Below, one piece after another: positions 40,393 to 48,473 of a stretch of DNA of 64,000 bases (positions are counted from its first letter, which is position 1; each line of letters begins with the position of its first letter). The stretch covers positions 1-64,000 of the forward strand of contig JACKBI010000011.1 in assembly GCA_020634615.1 (NCBI GenBank), written 5' to 3'. The translations under genes and the position numbers were made by a program. The notes beneath the pieces were generated by a model. The model was given only the letters and a program-made list of their open reading frames with translations, was not told the origin of the DNA and made no database searches. This DNA is from Anaerolineales bacterium. GTDB taxonomy: Bacteria > Chloroflexota > Anaerolineae > JAAEKA01.

Positions 40393-41655
40393 TCAGCGCC
40401 AGAGCGAGTCATCGCGTACGATGCGGCCGGTGACGGCGGAGTCGATGCAATCTTGCAGACTGCCGAAAGCGACGGTGGTGCCCAGCAAGCCGGGCGAATA
40501 ATAGGCGTATTTGGCGGAGTTGGTCATCAATACCTTGATATTGGGCGGCAGCATGGGTGTGGCAAGGATGCAGGTATCGACCGTGAGCCGGCCGCCGAAA
40601 CGCTGCAACGGGTCGAGATGGCCGGCAGCTTTGGCAAGCTGCGCCATGCCGCGGCTGGTGGTGACGAGAAACTGGACGCCGGCATGCACGCGGCGGCCTT
40701 CCAGCAACGGCGCCAGCTGGCCGAACTCGGCCAGCGAAAAATGCGGACTGCCCAGCACCACCATGTCCAACTGCTGACCCTCGGAGGTGCTGAGTTCACG
40801 CCGCGCCTGGCGCAGGTCGTCCATCGTCACGTTCACGATTTGGCCAGGTGGCCGGCCCTGAAAGGCAGCTTGTATGGTTGGCGCCTCCGGTGTAACACCG
40901 ACCATATGAAACAGGGCAACAGCGCCAGAAGAAGCGGTTGCTGCGCCGAAAGATTTGAGCTGATCTTCCGCAGGCGCAACTGTCAGGCCATCGATCACCG
41001 GGATACGATCTTGCGCGATCCTGCCGACCAGGTGGCCGAACACCGGGTAGAAGGTGTCATCCGCCTGGATCGCCTGCGGCACATCGATCAGGCGAAACAA
41101 CACCTGACCCGCGCGGTTTTCGGTCAGGTGCAACCCCACGGCCGGCACGCGACCGGTGATTGCGCAGCAGATGTCCAGCAGGTCAGGGTAGCGCTCGGTG
41201 CGCGCGCCCAGCACCGAGTTGGCAAAGACGATCGCGTTAGACTCGCCCCAGGCGATCTGCTGGCCGAATGCGGGCCGCCACTCCGTCTGGTAGGGCGCGC
41301 AGGTCCAGGTCGGAATTGCACCCATGCTCTGGTAGGCAATCATCTGGCGATGTGCCTTGCCGGCCCAGTCACGCGGGACGGGCCATTCCTGCCAGTGCTG
41401 CTCATCCAGCCCGCTGACGTTGAGTGTGGTGGGCACGGCGACCTTGGCGCCCAGGCTGGCCAGCCGCTCGGCGTATTCCAGCCCCGCTTCACCGATGTAG
41501 ATGGTGCTGTCGATATGCGCGCCGCTGATGTCCATCAACTCGGCAGCGCCATAGACGCGAGCCATACGCACCAGGATGGACATCGCCATCTGCGCAGCCG
41601 GGCCGCGGTCGCCGGCGAGCATGGATTGGTCAGTGGAGGAAAGGTGGAGAGGCAT
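40393..41655 (-). CDS. Aconitase X catalytic (large) subunit, DUF521
   Basis: From the ATG of MPLHLSSTDQSML the product has about 420 residues; the open frame extends 65 codons upstream across a purine tract without support. Family text is clear: ISGAHIDSTIYIGEAGLEYAERLASLGAKVAVPTTLN, TCAPYQTEWRPAFGQQIAWGESNAIVFANSVLGARTERYPD, and CCAITGRVPAVGLHL, including the Fe-S ligand cysteines. Together with the small subunit it forms a dehydratase holding an iron-sulfur cluster. Which substrate is used here is open; no other proline or mevalonate enzyme is close by. Confidence 0.92.
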   Translation of the reverse strand: MPLHLSSTDQSMLAGDRGPAAQMAMSILVRMARVYGAAELMDISGAHIDSTIYIGEAGLEYAERLASLGAKVAVPTTLNVSGLDEQHWQEWPVPRDWAGKAHRQMIAYQSMGAIPTWTCAPYQTEWRPAFGQQIAWGESNAIVFANSVLGARTERYPDLLDICCAITGRVPAVGLHLTENRAGQVLFRLIDVPQAIQADDTFYPVFGHLVGRIAQDRIPVIDGLTVAPAEDQLKSFGAATASSGAVALFHMVGVTPEAPTIQAAFQGRPPGQIVNVTMDDLRQARRELSTSEGQQLDMVVLGSPHFSLAEFGQLAPLLEGRRVHAGVQFLVTTSRGMAQLAKAAGHLDPLQRFGGRLTVDTCILATPMLPPNIKVLMTNSAKYAYYSPGLLGTTVAFGSLQDCIDSAVTGRIVRDDSLWR

Positions 41656-41657
41656 GG

Positions 41658-41704
41658 GAGGAAGCAAATAAGGGAAACAAAGGAAATAAGGGAAACTGGG
41701 GAGA
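41658..41704. repeat. Purine-rich GGGAAA tract beside aconitase X
   Basis: GGGAAACAAAGGAAATAAGGG, repeated as GGAAA/GGGAAA units, lies just upstream of the aconitase X start on the opposite strand. It closely resembles the tract at 33000-33042. Confidence 0.6.
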
Positions 41705-41960
41705 TGATAGCACGGAGCAGAGGATTCATCAAGCTTCTGAGAAGTCCTGACCGGAGGCGAACGTGGTGTGGAAAGAAGTCTGAGGTTTCGCAACTGGACA
41801 CTTTTCGCTTTGTCACCCTGAGCAGGACTGACATGCAATTCACGCTGCAACGACTCGTTCTCGTCCTCATACTCGTCCTCCTCTGGCCGGAGACTCCGGC
41901 GCAGAGCGGCGCGAAGGCGTGCGAGTAGGAGCGAGGATCGGCAGTTGGAAGGGGTAATAT
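41705..41960. other. Intergenic stretch between aconitase X and the rpsB promoter region
   Basis: No frame here has motif or ribosome-site support; the 548-codon forward frame that crosses it is a high-GC shadow of the aconitase X gene. Confidence 0.5.
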
Positions 41961-42149
41961 TTGCTACTGGTTTAAGCTGTATGGTATACTCCAGCGACGA
42001 GCGCGCATGGCGCGCTCGTATTACGCACGCCGATTGCTTGCCTTCCAGGCATGTGCCAGGTTGCGTGCTCCGCCTACCACGGGCGGAGTGGGCCGGGTGT
42101 TAGCAATGGCGGACGAAACAACGCATACCCAGGAGGTAACAGAACAAAC
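41961..42149 (+). promoter_or_regulatory. rpsB promoter and structured leader
   Basis: TTGCTA (41961-41966) and TATACT (41985-41990) with 18-bp spacing give a plausible promoter. The transcript then has a hairpin ACGAGCGCG/CGCGCTCGT (41997-42019) and a second stem CTCCGCC/GGGCGGAG (42069-42088), ending in AGGAGGT before the GTG start. Ribosomal S2 leaders are often autoregulated by S2, so this may be such an element; the fold was not computed. Confidence 0.55.
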
Positions 42150-43088
42150 GTGGCAGTAGTAAAAATGAAGGACCTGCTAGAGGCAGGCGTCCACTTCGGT
42201 CATCGCACTCGCCGGTGGCACCCCAAGATGAAGCCGTACATCTTCACGGAGCGCAACGGCATTCACATCATCGACCTTCAGCAAACGATGGGCATGATCG
42301 AAACCGCCTATGGCCGAACCCGGTCGGTGGTTTCGTCGGGCGGCACCGTGTTGTTCGTGGGGACCAAGAAGCAAGCGCAGCAGAGCGTGCAGGAAGCCGC
42401 AGAAAGCTGCGGCATGCCGTACATCAACAACCGTTGGCTGGGCGGCACGCTGACCAACTTCCGCACCATCCGTCAGCGGGTGGACTACATGATCAAGCTC
42501 GAACAGCAGCGCGACCGGGGCGATTTCGAGCGTCTGACCAAGAAGGAAGCGCTGGAGCTCAATCGCCTGATCGCACGGCTGGAAACGCGGCTCGGTGGCC
42601 TGCGCGAGATGCGCCGCCTGCCTGATCTCGTGTTTATCACCGACGTCAACCGTGATGACATCGCCGTCCAGGAATGCAATAAGCTGGAAATCCCCATCGT
42701 TGCGATGGTGGACACCAACTGCGACCCGGATCCCATCGACATGATCATCCCGGCCAACGACGACGCCATTCGCGCCATCAAGCTGATCGCAGGCGTCATT
42801 GCCCAGGCGGCCAGCGACGGCGGCCACATGCGCGAGGTCATCGCGGCGGAAGAGGAAGAGGACTATAAGGGCCTGCCCTCCGAGGAAATTCGCGAGCCTG
42901 CGACCTTCCTGGGACCGTCGACCCTGGCCAAGATCGCCCGCGGTTTCGATACCGACGATGACGACGACATCGAAGAAATCGAAGCTGAAGCCGATGTTGA
43001 CATCGACATCGAGGACTTCGAGATCGACGATGATGATGACGGCGACGAAGTCGTAGAAGAAGTCGTTGAAGAAGTGATCGAAGATTAA
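42150..43088 (+). CDS. rpsB: 30S ribosomal protein S2 with long acidic C-terminal tail
   Basis: The GTG start follows AGGAGGT by nine bases; the open frame extends 33 codons upstream without support. The 312-residue protein has MKDLLEAGVHFGHRTRRWHPKMKPYIF, NGIHIIDLQQTM, NNRWLGGTLTNFRTI, LPDLVFITDV and AIRAIKLIAGVIAQA, all diagnostic of S2. After residue 233 comes a roughly 80-residue extension of unusual composition, ending in runs of Asp and Glu. The gene opens the conserved rpsB-tsf-pyrH-frr-uppS-cdsA cluster. Confidence 0.97.
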   Translation: MAVVKMKDLLEAGVHFGHRTRRWHPKMKPYIFTERNGIHIIDLQQTMGMIETAYGRTRSVVSSGGTVLFVGTKKQAQQSVQEAAESCGMPYINNRWLGGTLTNFRTIRQRVDYMIKLEQQRDRGDFERLTKKEALELNRLIARLETRLGGLREMRRLPDLVFITDVNRDDIAVQECNKLEIPIVAMVDTNCDPDPIDMIIPANDDAIRAIKLIAGVIAQAASDGGHMREVIAAEEEEDYKGLPSEEIREPATFLGPSTLAKIARGFDTDDDDDIEEIEAEADVDIDIEDFEIDDDDDGDEVVEEVVEEVIED

Positions 43089-43177
43089 GACCGACGGATA
43101 ATTCGCAATATCGCCTGGGGGCCGGAATGAATTCCTGCCCTCAGGCTGGCAGCAAACAAAAACATAGGAGATAGAAC

Positions 43178-43771
43178 TTGGCTACTTCATCGGAACAGAT
43201 CAAGCAACTGCGCGAACAAACGGGCGCAGGCGTGCTTGACTGCAAGCGTGCACTGGATGAGACCAACGGCAGTTTCGAAAAGGCCGTTGAAATTTTACGA
43301 AACAAGGGCTTGGCCGCGGCTGCCAAAAAGGCTGACCGCGATGCGTCCGAGGGCCTGATTGGCAACTACGTACACATGGGTTCCAAGGTGGCAGCCATCG
43401 TCGAAGTCAACTGCGAGTCTGACTTTGTGGCCCGCACCGAGCAATTCCAGACACTGACCCGCGACCTGGCGATGCAGATTGTCGCCACCAGCCCGCTGTA
43501 CGTGCGGCGCGAGGAAGTTCCCGCCGAAATCGCAGACAAGCAGCGCGCTGTTTATCGCGAGGAACTGGTCGACTCTGACAAGCCGGCCGACATCATTGAG
43601 AAGATCGTCGAAGGCAAGCTGGACAAGTATTTCAAGGAAATTTGCTTGCTTGAGCAGCCTTTCATCAAGGACGGCGGTGTTTCGGTGGGCGATCTGGTCA
43701 CCGACAGTATTGCCAAGCTTGGCGAGAACATCGTGGTTCGGCGCTTCGCACGGCTCGAAGTCGGCGAATAA
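43178..43771 (+). CDS. tsf: Elongation factor Ts, short form
   Basis: Starts at TTG after AGGAGAT. The 197-residue protein has IKQLREQTGAGVLDCKRALDETNGSFEKAVEILRNKG (UBA-like N-terminal domain with the TDVP-like loop replaced), VEVNCESDFVARTEQF and FIKDGGVSVGDLVTD. It has only one core subdomain, like the short EF-Ts found in thermophiles and Chloroflexota. EF-Ts recycles EF-Tu. The gap to rpsB is 89 bp and includes a stem formed by GCCTGGGGGC and GCCCTCAGGC. Confidence 0.97.
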   Translation: MATSSEQIKQLREQTGAGVLDCKRALDETNGSFEKAVEILRNKGLAAAAKKADRDASEGLIGNYVHMGSKVAAIVEVNCESDFVARTEQFQTLTRDLAMQIVATSPLYVRREEVPAEIADKQRAVYREELVDSDKPADIIEKIVEGKLDKYFKEICLLEQPFIKDGGVSVGDLVTDSIAKLGENIVVRRFARLEVGE

Positions 43772-43788
43772 ACCAATTGGTCAATTAA

Positions 43789-43818
43789 CCTGGTCGGGAG
43801 CACATGTTCCCGACCAGG
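43789..43818 (+). terminator. Hairpin terminator downstream of tsf
   Basis: CCTGGTCGGGA and TCCCGACCAGG are exact 11-bp arms around an 8-nt loop. The following GGCATTTATC is only weakly T-rich, so it may attenuate rather than stop transcription into pyrH. Confidence 0.65.
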
Positions 43819-44054
43819 TGGCATTTATCGCAGATTGTGAGGCCGGCAAAGCGGTTTCACGGCAGCCTGCGCAGGACACCTCAAACTGACGCATCCTCGT
43901 CCATATGGGCGCCACGTTGAACGGCAGTGTAATCGATGGCCCCGTACGTGCATCGTTAGAGGTTGTTGAAAGCCGTCGGAAATCGCCGGCTGACGACGTA
44001 AATCAGAACAAATCACCAAGCATTCCCCACGCCACCAACTTCAAGGAAAGATTC
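43819..44054. other. Leader region of pyrH with a degraded repeat arm
   Basis: About 236 bp without a gene. GTTGTTGAAAGCCGTCGGAAATCGCCGG near 43960 looks like a decayed arm of the dispersed element. AAGGAAAG precedes the pyrH ATG. Confidence 0.5.
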
Positions 44055-44792
44055 ATGCCAGACCCGATATTCAAACGTATTCTACTCAAGGTCGGCGGCG
44101 AATCGATGGCCGGCCCACAGGGCTTTGGCATCGATCCCTTGCGGGCGGAGATCCTGGCGAAGAAGATCGGACAGATCAAGGATATGGGTGTCGAGGTTGC
44201 CGTGGTTCTCGGAGCAGGCAACATCTGGCGGGGAAAAATTGGCCTGGGACACGGCATGGAGCGCGCAACCGCCGATCACATGGGAATGCTGGCGACGGTG
44301 ATGAACGCACTGGCCTTGCAAGACGCACTGGAACGCAACGGAACCGAAACGCGTGTCCAGACCTCCATTGAGATGCGCTCCCTGGCCGAACCCTACATTC
44401 GCCTGCGCGCCATCCGTCATCTGGAAAAGGGGCGGGTCGTTATCGTCGGCGCCGGCACCGGCAATCCCTACTTCACTACCGACACAGCGGCGGCCTTGCG
44501 GGCTATGGAGATCAATGCCAACGCGTTGATCAAGGCAACCAAAGTAGATGCGGTCTATGCCGATGATCCCAAGACCAATCCTGATGCCAGGCGCTTTGAG
44601 TTCCTGACCTACATCGATGCCCTCAACATGCGCGTCGGCGTGCTAGACAGCACCGCCATCACGTTGTGCATGGAGAACCACATGCCGATCTTCGTGGTTG
44701 ACCTCTGGCAGCCGGGCATTCTCGAAGCCGTGGTCACCGGCCAGCGGGTCGGCACGATCATAGGCGACCCGGAGCATTGGCAGGCTGGCTGA
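44055..44792 (+). CDS. pyrH: UMP kinase (uridylate kinase)
   Basis: From the ATG of MPDPIFKRILLKVGGESMAG the protein has 245 residues; an upstream start 50 codons earlier is rejected. Motifs: KVGGESMAGPQGFGID, VVLGAGNIWRG, TADHMGMLATVMNALALQDALE, GTGNPYFTTDTAAALRAMEINA and DPKTNPDARRFE, typical of bacterial PyrH. It phosphorylates UMP to UDP and is normally a hexamer controlled by GTP and UTP. It is part of the conserved translation/lipid cluster. Confidence 0.96.
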   Translation: MPDPIFKRILLKVGGESMAGPQGFGIDPLRAEILAKKIGQIKDMGVEVAVVLGAGNIWRGKIGLGHGMERATADHMGMLATVMNALALQDALERNGTETRVQTSIEMRSLAEPYIRLRAIRHLEKGRVVIVGAGTGNPYFTTDTAAALRAMEINANALIKATKVDAVYADDPKTNPDARRFEFLTYIDALNMRVGVLDSTAITLCMENHMPIFVVDLWQPGILEAVVTGQRVGTIIGDPEHWQAG

Positions 44793-44805
44793 GCAACTGT
44801 TTCAA

Positions 44806-44849
44806 GAGACCTTGGAAGTAGCCGTTAGAGCCACTCCCGAAGTCCGGCG
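44806..44849. repeat. Degenerate copy of the dispersed element (copy H)
   Basis: GAGACCTTGGAAGTAGCCG (44806-44824) and ACTCCCGAAGTCCGGCG (44833-44849) resemble arms of the main element with several changes and a very short interior. Confidence 0.5.
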
Positions 44850-44870
44850 CAACTCGCAACGGAGCGAAAC

Positions 44871-45446
44871 ATGGCAGATCAATTCGAAGACATAGACGAC
44901 ATTATCCTTGATGCTGATGAACGGATGGACGGGGCCATCGACGCCCTCAAGAACGATCTGATGGTCATTCGCACAGGACGCGCATCGCCGGGTCTGGTCG
45001 AACATCTTTCCGTGCCCTATTACGGTACACCAACATATCTGATCCAGTTAGCAGTCATCAGCGTACCAGAACCGCGGCTGATCACCGTCAAGCCCTTCAG
45101 TGCTGGCGACATCGGCGTGATCCAGAAGGCGATCCAGAACTCCGATCTGGGTATCACACCTACCAACGACGGTAAGGTCATCAGGTTGGCGGTGCCGCCG
45201 CTGACTGAGGATCGACGGCGCGAATTGGCGCGGCAGGTTAGTCACCGGACCGAAGAAGCGCGCGTTGCCGCCCGCAACGTTCGGCGCGACGCCAACGACT
45301 CCATCAAGAAGCTCGAAAAGGACAAGTTGATCTCCGAAGACGAGATGCACAGGGCGCTGGACGACGTCCAGGAGATGCTGAACAAAGTCGTTGAGCGCAT
45401 CGACAAGATCGGTCACGACAAAGAAGTCGAATTGATGGAGGTCTAG
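44871..45446 (+). CDS. frr: Ribosome recycling factor
   Basis: The 191-residue protein (GGAGCGAAAC before the ATG) matches RRF across its length: DADERMDGAIDALKNDLMVIRTGRASPGLVEHLSVPYYG, LITVKPFSAGDIGVIQKAIQNSDLGITPTNDGKVIRLAVPPLTEDRRRELARQV, and ARNVRRDANDSIKKLEKDKLISEDEMHRALDDVQEM. It dissociates post-termination ribosomes with EF-G. The gap to uppS is 46 bp and contains a small CGCTGACG/CGTCAGCG hairpin (45448-45468). Confidence 0.97.
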   Translation: MADQFEDIDDIILDADERMDGAIDALKNDLMVIRTGRASPGLVEHLSVPYYGTPTYLIQLAVISVPEPRLITVKPFSAGDIGVIQKAIQNSDLGITPTNDGKVIRLAVPPLTEDRRRELARQVSHRTEEARVAARNVRRDANDSIKKLEKDKLISEDEMHRALDDVQEMLNKVVERIDKIGHDKEVELMEV

Positions 45447-45447
45447 C

Positions 45448-45468
45448 GCTGACGCGGAGCGTCAGCGT
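45448..45468. terminator. Small hairpin between frr and uppS
   Basis: CGCTGACG and CGTCAGCG are exact 8-bp arms around a 5-nt loop. No T-run follows, so it is probably a processing or attenuation site rather than a full stop. Confidence 0.4.
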
Positions 45469-45492
45469 ATAGGCAGTCCTGGTGAGACATCC

Positions 45493-46233
45493 ATGTCTAT
45501 CGACAACCCCAACGGCGTACAGCCTGACTACAGCGGCCTGCGGATTCCATATCATGTCGGCATCGTCATGGATGGCAATGGACGCTGGGCGCAACAGCGC
45601 GGCCAGCCGCGAGTGTTCGGCCACCGCGCCGGCACGGACAACATACGTCGCGTGCTCGAAGCGTCGATCAACGCCGGCATCAAGGTTCTTACGATCTACG
45701 CCTTCTCGACTGAAAACTGGAACCGGCCGCCTGCTGAAGTGCGCGCCCTGATGCAGCTTCTCAGCCGCACCATCCGTGATCAGTTGCAGGAACTGCACAA
45801 GAACGGGGTTCGAATTCGCCATAGTGGCAGTCTGATCGGCATCTCCGACACGCTCAAACGGCAGATCGCCGAAGCGCTGGAATTGACGCGCAACAACGAC
45901 ACCATCACCCTCAACGTAGCTTTCAATTACGGTGGGCGTGCCGAAATAATCGACGCAGTGCAGCGGATCATCGCCGACGGCCTGCCGCCGGAAGCCGTCA
46001 CCGAGGACATGTTCAGTCATTACCTCTATACCCAGGAATTGCCTGATCCCGACCTCATTATTCGCACTGGCGGCGAGTATCGTCTCAGCAACTTCCTGAT
46101 TTGGCAGGCCGCGTACGCCGAGTACTATGCGACGCCAACGTATTGGCCCGATTTCGACGAGACTGAGTTGCGCTATGCGCTGGTGGCCTACACTGAGCGC
46201 GACCGGCGGTTCGGCAAAGTAAAGGTTCCCTGA
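45493..46233 (+). CDS. uppS: Isoprenyl transferase (undecaprenyl diphosphate synthase)
   Basis: The 246-residue protein has YHVGIVMDGNGRWAQQRGQPRVFGHRAGTDNIRRVLEASINAGIKVLTIYAFSTENWNRP, LNVAFNYGGRAEI and a late RTGGEYRLSNFLIWQAAYAEYY, close to the canonical RTSGEQRLSNFLLWQ. It makes the C55 carrier for cell wall and glycan export from farnesyl diphosphate and isopentenyl diphosphate. It is 3 bp before cdsA. Confidence 0.95.
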   Translation: MSIDNPNGVQPDYSGLRIPYHVGIVMDGNGRWAQQRGQPRVFGHRAGTDNIRRVLEASINAGIKVLTIYAFSTENWNRPPAEVRALMQLLSRTIRDQLQELHKNGVRIRHSGSLIGISDTLKRQIAEALELTRNNDTITLNVAFNYGGRAEIIDAVQRIIADGLPPEAVTEDMFSHYLYTQELPDPDLIIRTGGEYRLSNFLIWQAAYAEYYATPTYWPDFDETELRYALVAYTERDRRFGKVKVP

Positions 46234-46236
46234 TCC

Positions 46237-47031
46237 ATGCTGCGCACCCGAGTGATCAGCGCCATCGTTCTGCTGGCAATTGTAGCAATCCCTCTGATCC
46301 TCGGCGGTTTGCCGTTCTTTCTCCTGGTAGCGGCCATCGGCCTGGTGGCCTCCTACGAGTTTGTCACCCTCTTCCGCAAGGGTGGACATGGCCCCATGCT
46401 CATCGTGGCCGGCCTGCTGGCGCTGGCATTCATTGCCCAGGCCCAGTGGCCGGCTCTCTTTCCCCTGGCTCCTCTGCTGACCGTTGCAGTGGTCGGCAGC
46501 CTGCTCGCCTCACTTTGGAACAAGTCACCCCATCCGGCCAGCGATTGGACGCTGACACTGGCAGGCGCGCTTTACGTTGGCTGGCTGCTTAACCACTTCG
46601 TCCGCCTGCGCGCTGAAGATCAAGGTCTCTACTGGCTTCTGCTGGGCGCAATCGCGATCTGGACCGCCGACGCGACCGCCTATTTTGCCGGCCGCGCCTT
46701 CGGCAAGCATCCCTGGTGGCCGCGCCACAGCCCGAAGAAAACCTGGGAAGGTTATCTCAGCGGCGCTGCTGCCGCGACCGTGGTGACTGCGATTCTTGGC
46801 GTGCTCCTCTTGCAACTCAGCCCGCTGGAGGGCGCAGCGCTTGGCTTGTTGATCGGCCTGTTCGCGCCATTGGGTGATCTGGCAGAATCCATGATCAAGC
46901 GCGAAGTCGGCGCCAAAGACTCCAGTAATCTAATTCCTGGCCACGGCGGATTTTTGGACCGTATCGACAGCCTGCTGATCACCATTCCGATTGTGTTTTA
47001 TTGGGCGACCGTTCTACCCCGCTGGGGTTAG
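46237..47031 (+). CDS. cdsA: Phosphatidate cytidylyltransferase
   Basis: The 264-residue integral membrane protein has eight or so hydrophobic helices and the CTP transferase signature SPKKTWEGYLSGAAAATVV, followed by LIGLFAPLGDLAESMIKREVGAKDSSNLIPGHGGFLDRIDSL. It makes CDP-diacylglycerol, the precursor of anionic phospholipids. It closes the conserved cluster; dxr and rseP, usual next genes in many bacteria, are absent here and are replaced by two transporters. Confidence 0.95.
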   Translation: MLRTRVISAIVLLAIVAIPLILGGLPFFLLVAAIGLVASYEFVTLFRKGGHGPMLIVAGLLALAFIAQAQWPALFPLAPLLTVAVVGSLLASLWNKSPHPASDWTLTLAGALYVGWLLNHFVRLRAEDQGLYWLLLGAIAIWTADATAYFAGRAFGKHPWWPRHSPKKTWEGYLSGAAAATVVTAILGVLLLQLSPLEGAALGLLIGLFAPLGDLAESMIKREVGAKDSSNLIPGHGGFLDRIDSLLITIPIVFYWATVLPRWG

Positions 47032-47107
47032 CGCCAGCCGTCTTCACGCGCCGGCTGCCTGGCGCATCCATCGTTTTCACGCCCAATTTCATAGGCAAGG
47101 AGGCAAC

Positions 47108-48463
47108 ATGTCGTCAATTACCACGCGCCCAATGGTCGACGATCGCCGCGAGATCCGCGGCTGGGCAATGTACGACTGGGCGAATTCGGCGTTCAGCACC
47201 ACGGTGGGCACGGTGTTTCTTGGCCCGTATGTCACGGAACTGGCAAGGGCGGCGGCAGGGCCGGACGGCATGGCGCGCTTCCTGGGCCTCCCGGTCGCTC
47301 CGGCCTCCTTTCTACCATTCGCCATCTCGCTCTCGGTGTTGCTACAAGTGTTCTTCCTGCCGATGCTGGGAGCCATCGCCGACTATTCGCACATCCGCAA
47401 ACAGATGCTGATTCTGTTTGCCACCATGGGTGCATCAGCCACCGTCGCCATGTTCTTCGTGACGGCTCCGGTCTGGTGGCTGGGCGGCGTACTGTTTGTC
47501 TTTGCCAATCTCTGCTTCGGCGCTTCCATCGTCTTCTACAACGCTTATCTGCCGGACATTGCCAGCCCGGAACAGCGGGACCGGGTCTCCTCCTTCGGCT
47601 GGGCGATGGGATATCTGGGCGGCGGCTTGCTGCTGCTGTTCAACCTGATCTTCTTTCAGTTTCATGACGCTCTGGGGATCAGTTCCGGCCTGGCAGTGCG
47701 CATCAATCTGGCGTCGGCCGGTCTGTGGTGGCTTGGCTTCTCCATGTTTACCTGGCGCCGGTTGCGCTCGCGTCAACCGCAGCGCGAACTTCCCTCCGAC
47801 ACCGGTTACTTCAGCGTCGGTGTGCGGCAATTGCGGCAAACGCTGAGGGATCTGCGCCACTTCCCGCAAACGGTGCAATTCCTGCTGGCTTATCTGATCT
47901 ACAACGACGGCGTGCAGACGGTCATCGCCATCTCCGCGATCTTTGGCGCCGAGGAACTAGGGCTGGACGTAGGAACGCTGAGCATGGTGATCCTGGTGGT
48001 GCAGTTTGTGGCGTTCTTTGGAGCGCTGTTCTTCGGCTGGCTGGCAGGCAGGACGGGTACGAAACGTGCGCTGGTGATCAGTCTGATCATCTGGAGTGTT
48101 GTGGTGATCTACGCTTACGGCTTCCTGTACGATGCCGCCGGCTTCTTCATTCTGGGTGTGGCGGTCGGTGTGGTGTTGGGCGGCAGCCAGGCGCTGAGCC
48201 GCAGCCTTTTCTCACAGATGATCCCCGTTGGCCGCGAGGCGGAATACTTCTCGCTCTACGAGATCAGCGAGCGCGGCACGTCGTGGCTGGGACCGTTTGT
48301 ATTTGCACTGGTCAACCAGTTCACGGGCAGCCTGCGGCTGGCGATTTTGTCGGTCATCCTGTTCTTCGTGGTTGGTCTGGTCTTGCTGGTTCTGACCAAT
48401 ACCGCGGAGGCGATCGCAGAAGCCCGCCGCGCAGAGTTGCCGCCCGATCCGCTGGCAGCGTAA
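47108..48463 (+). CDS. MFS transporter, UMF1/ATG22-like family, first copy
   Basis: AAGGAGGCAAC precedes the ATG of MSSITTRPM; the frame is open 39 codons further upstream without support. The 451-residue protein has about 12 helices and the family opening GWAMYDWANSAFSTTVGTVFLGPYV, then VFYNAYLPDIASPEQRDRVSSFGWAMGYLGGGLLLL and LSRSLFSQMIPVGREAEYFSLYEIS. UMF1/ATG22-type carriers are poorly characterised; ATG22 exports amino acids from yeast vacuoles. A second copy follows after 10 bp, so both are co-expressed. Confidence 0.9.
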   Translation: MSSITTRPMVDDRREIRGWAMYDWANSAFSTTVGTVFLGPYVTELARAAAGPDGMARFLGLPVAPASFLPFAISLSVLLQVFFLPMLGAIADYSHIRKQMLILFATMGASATVAMFFVTAPVWWLGGVLFVFANLCFGASIVFYNAYLPDIASPEQRDRVSSFGWAMGYLGGGLLLLFNLIFFQFHDALGISSGLAVRINLASAGLWWLGFSMFTWRRLRSRQPQRELPSDTGYFSVGVRQLRQTLRDLRHFPQTVQFLLAYLIYNDGVQTVIAISAIFGAEELGLDVGTLSMVILVVQFVAFFGALFFGWLAGRTGTKRALVISLIIWSVVVIYAYGFLYDAAGFFILGVAVGVVLGGSQALSRSLFSQMIPVGREAEYFSLYEISERGTSWLGPFVFALVNQFTGSLRLAILSVILFFVVGLVLLVLTNTAEAIAEARRAELPPDPLAA

Positions 48464-48473
48464 CGCCGCAGCC

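Noticed and set aside
40282..41928. 548-codon forward frame
   Set aside because: It lies antisense to the clear aconitase X genes; the product has no recognisable domain and its Gln/Arg/Gly-rich composition is that of a high-GC shadow.
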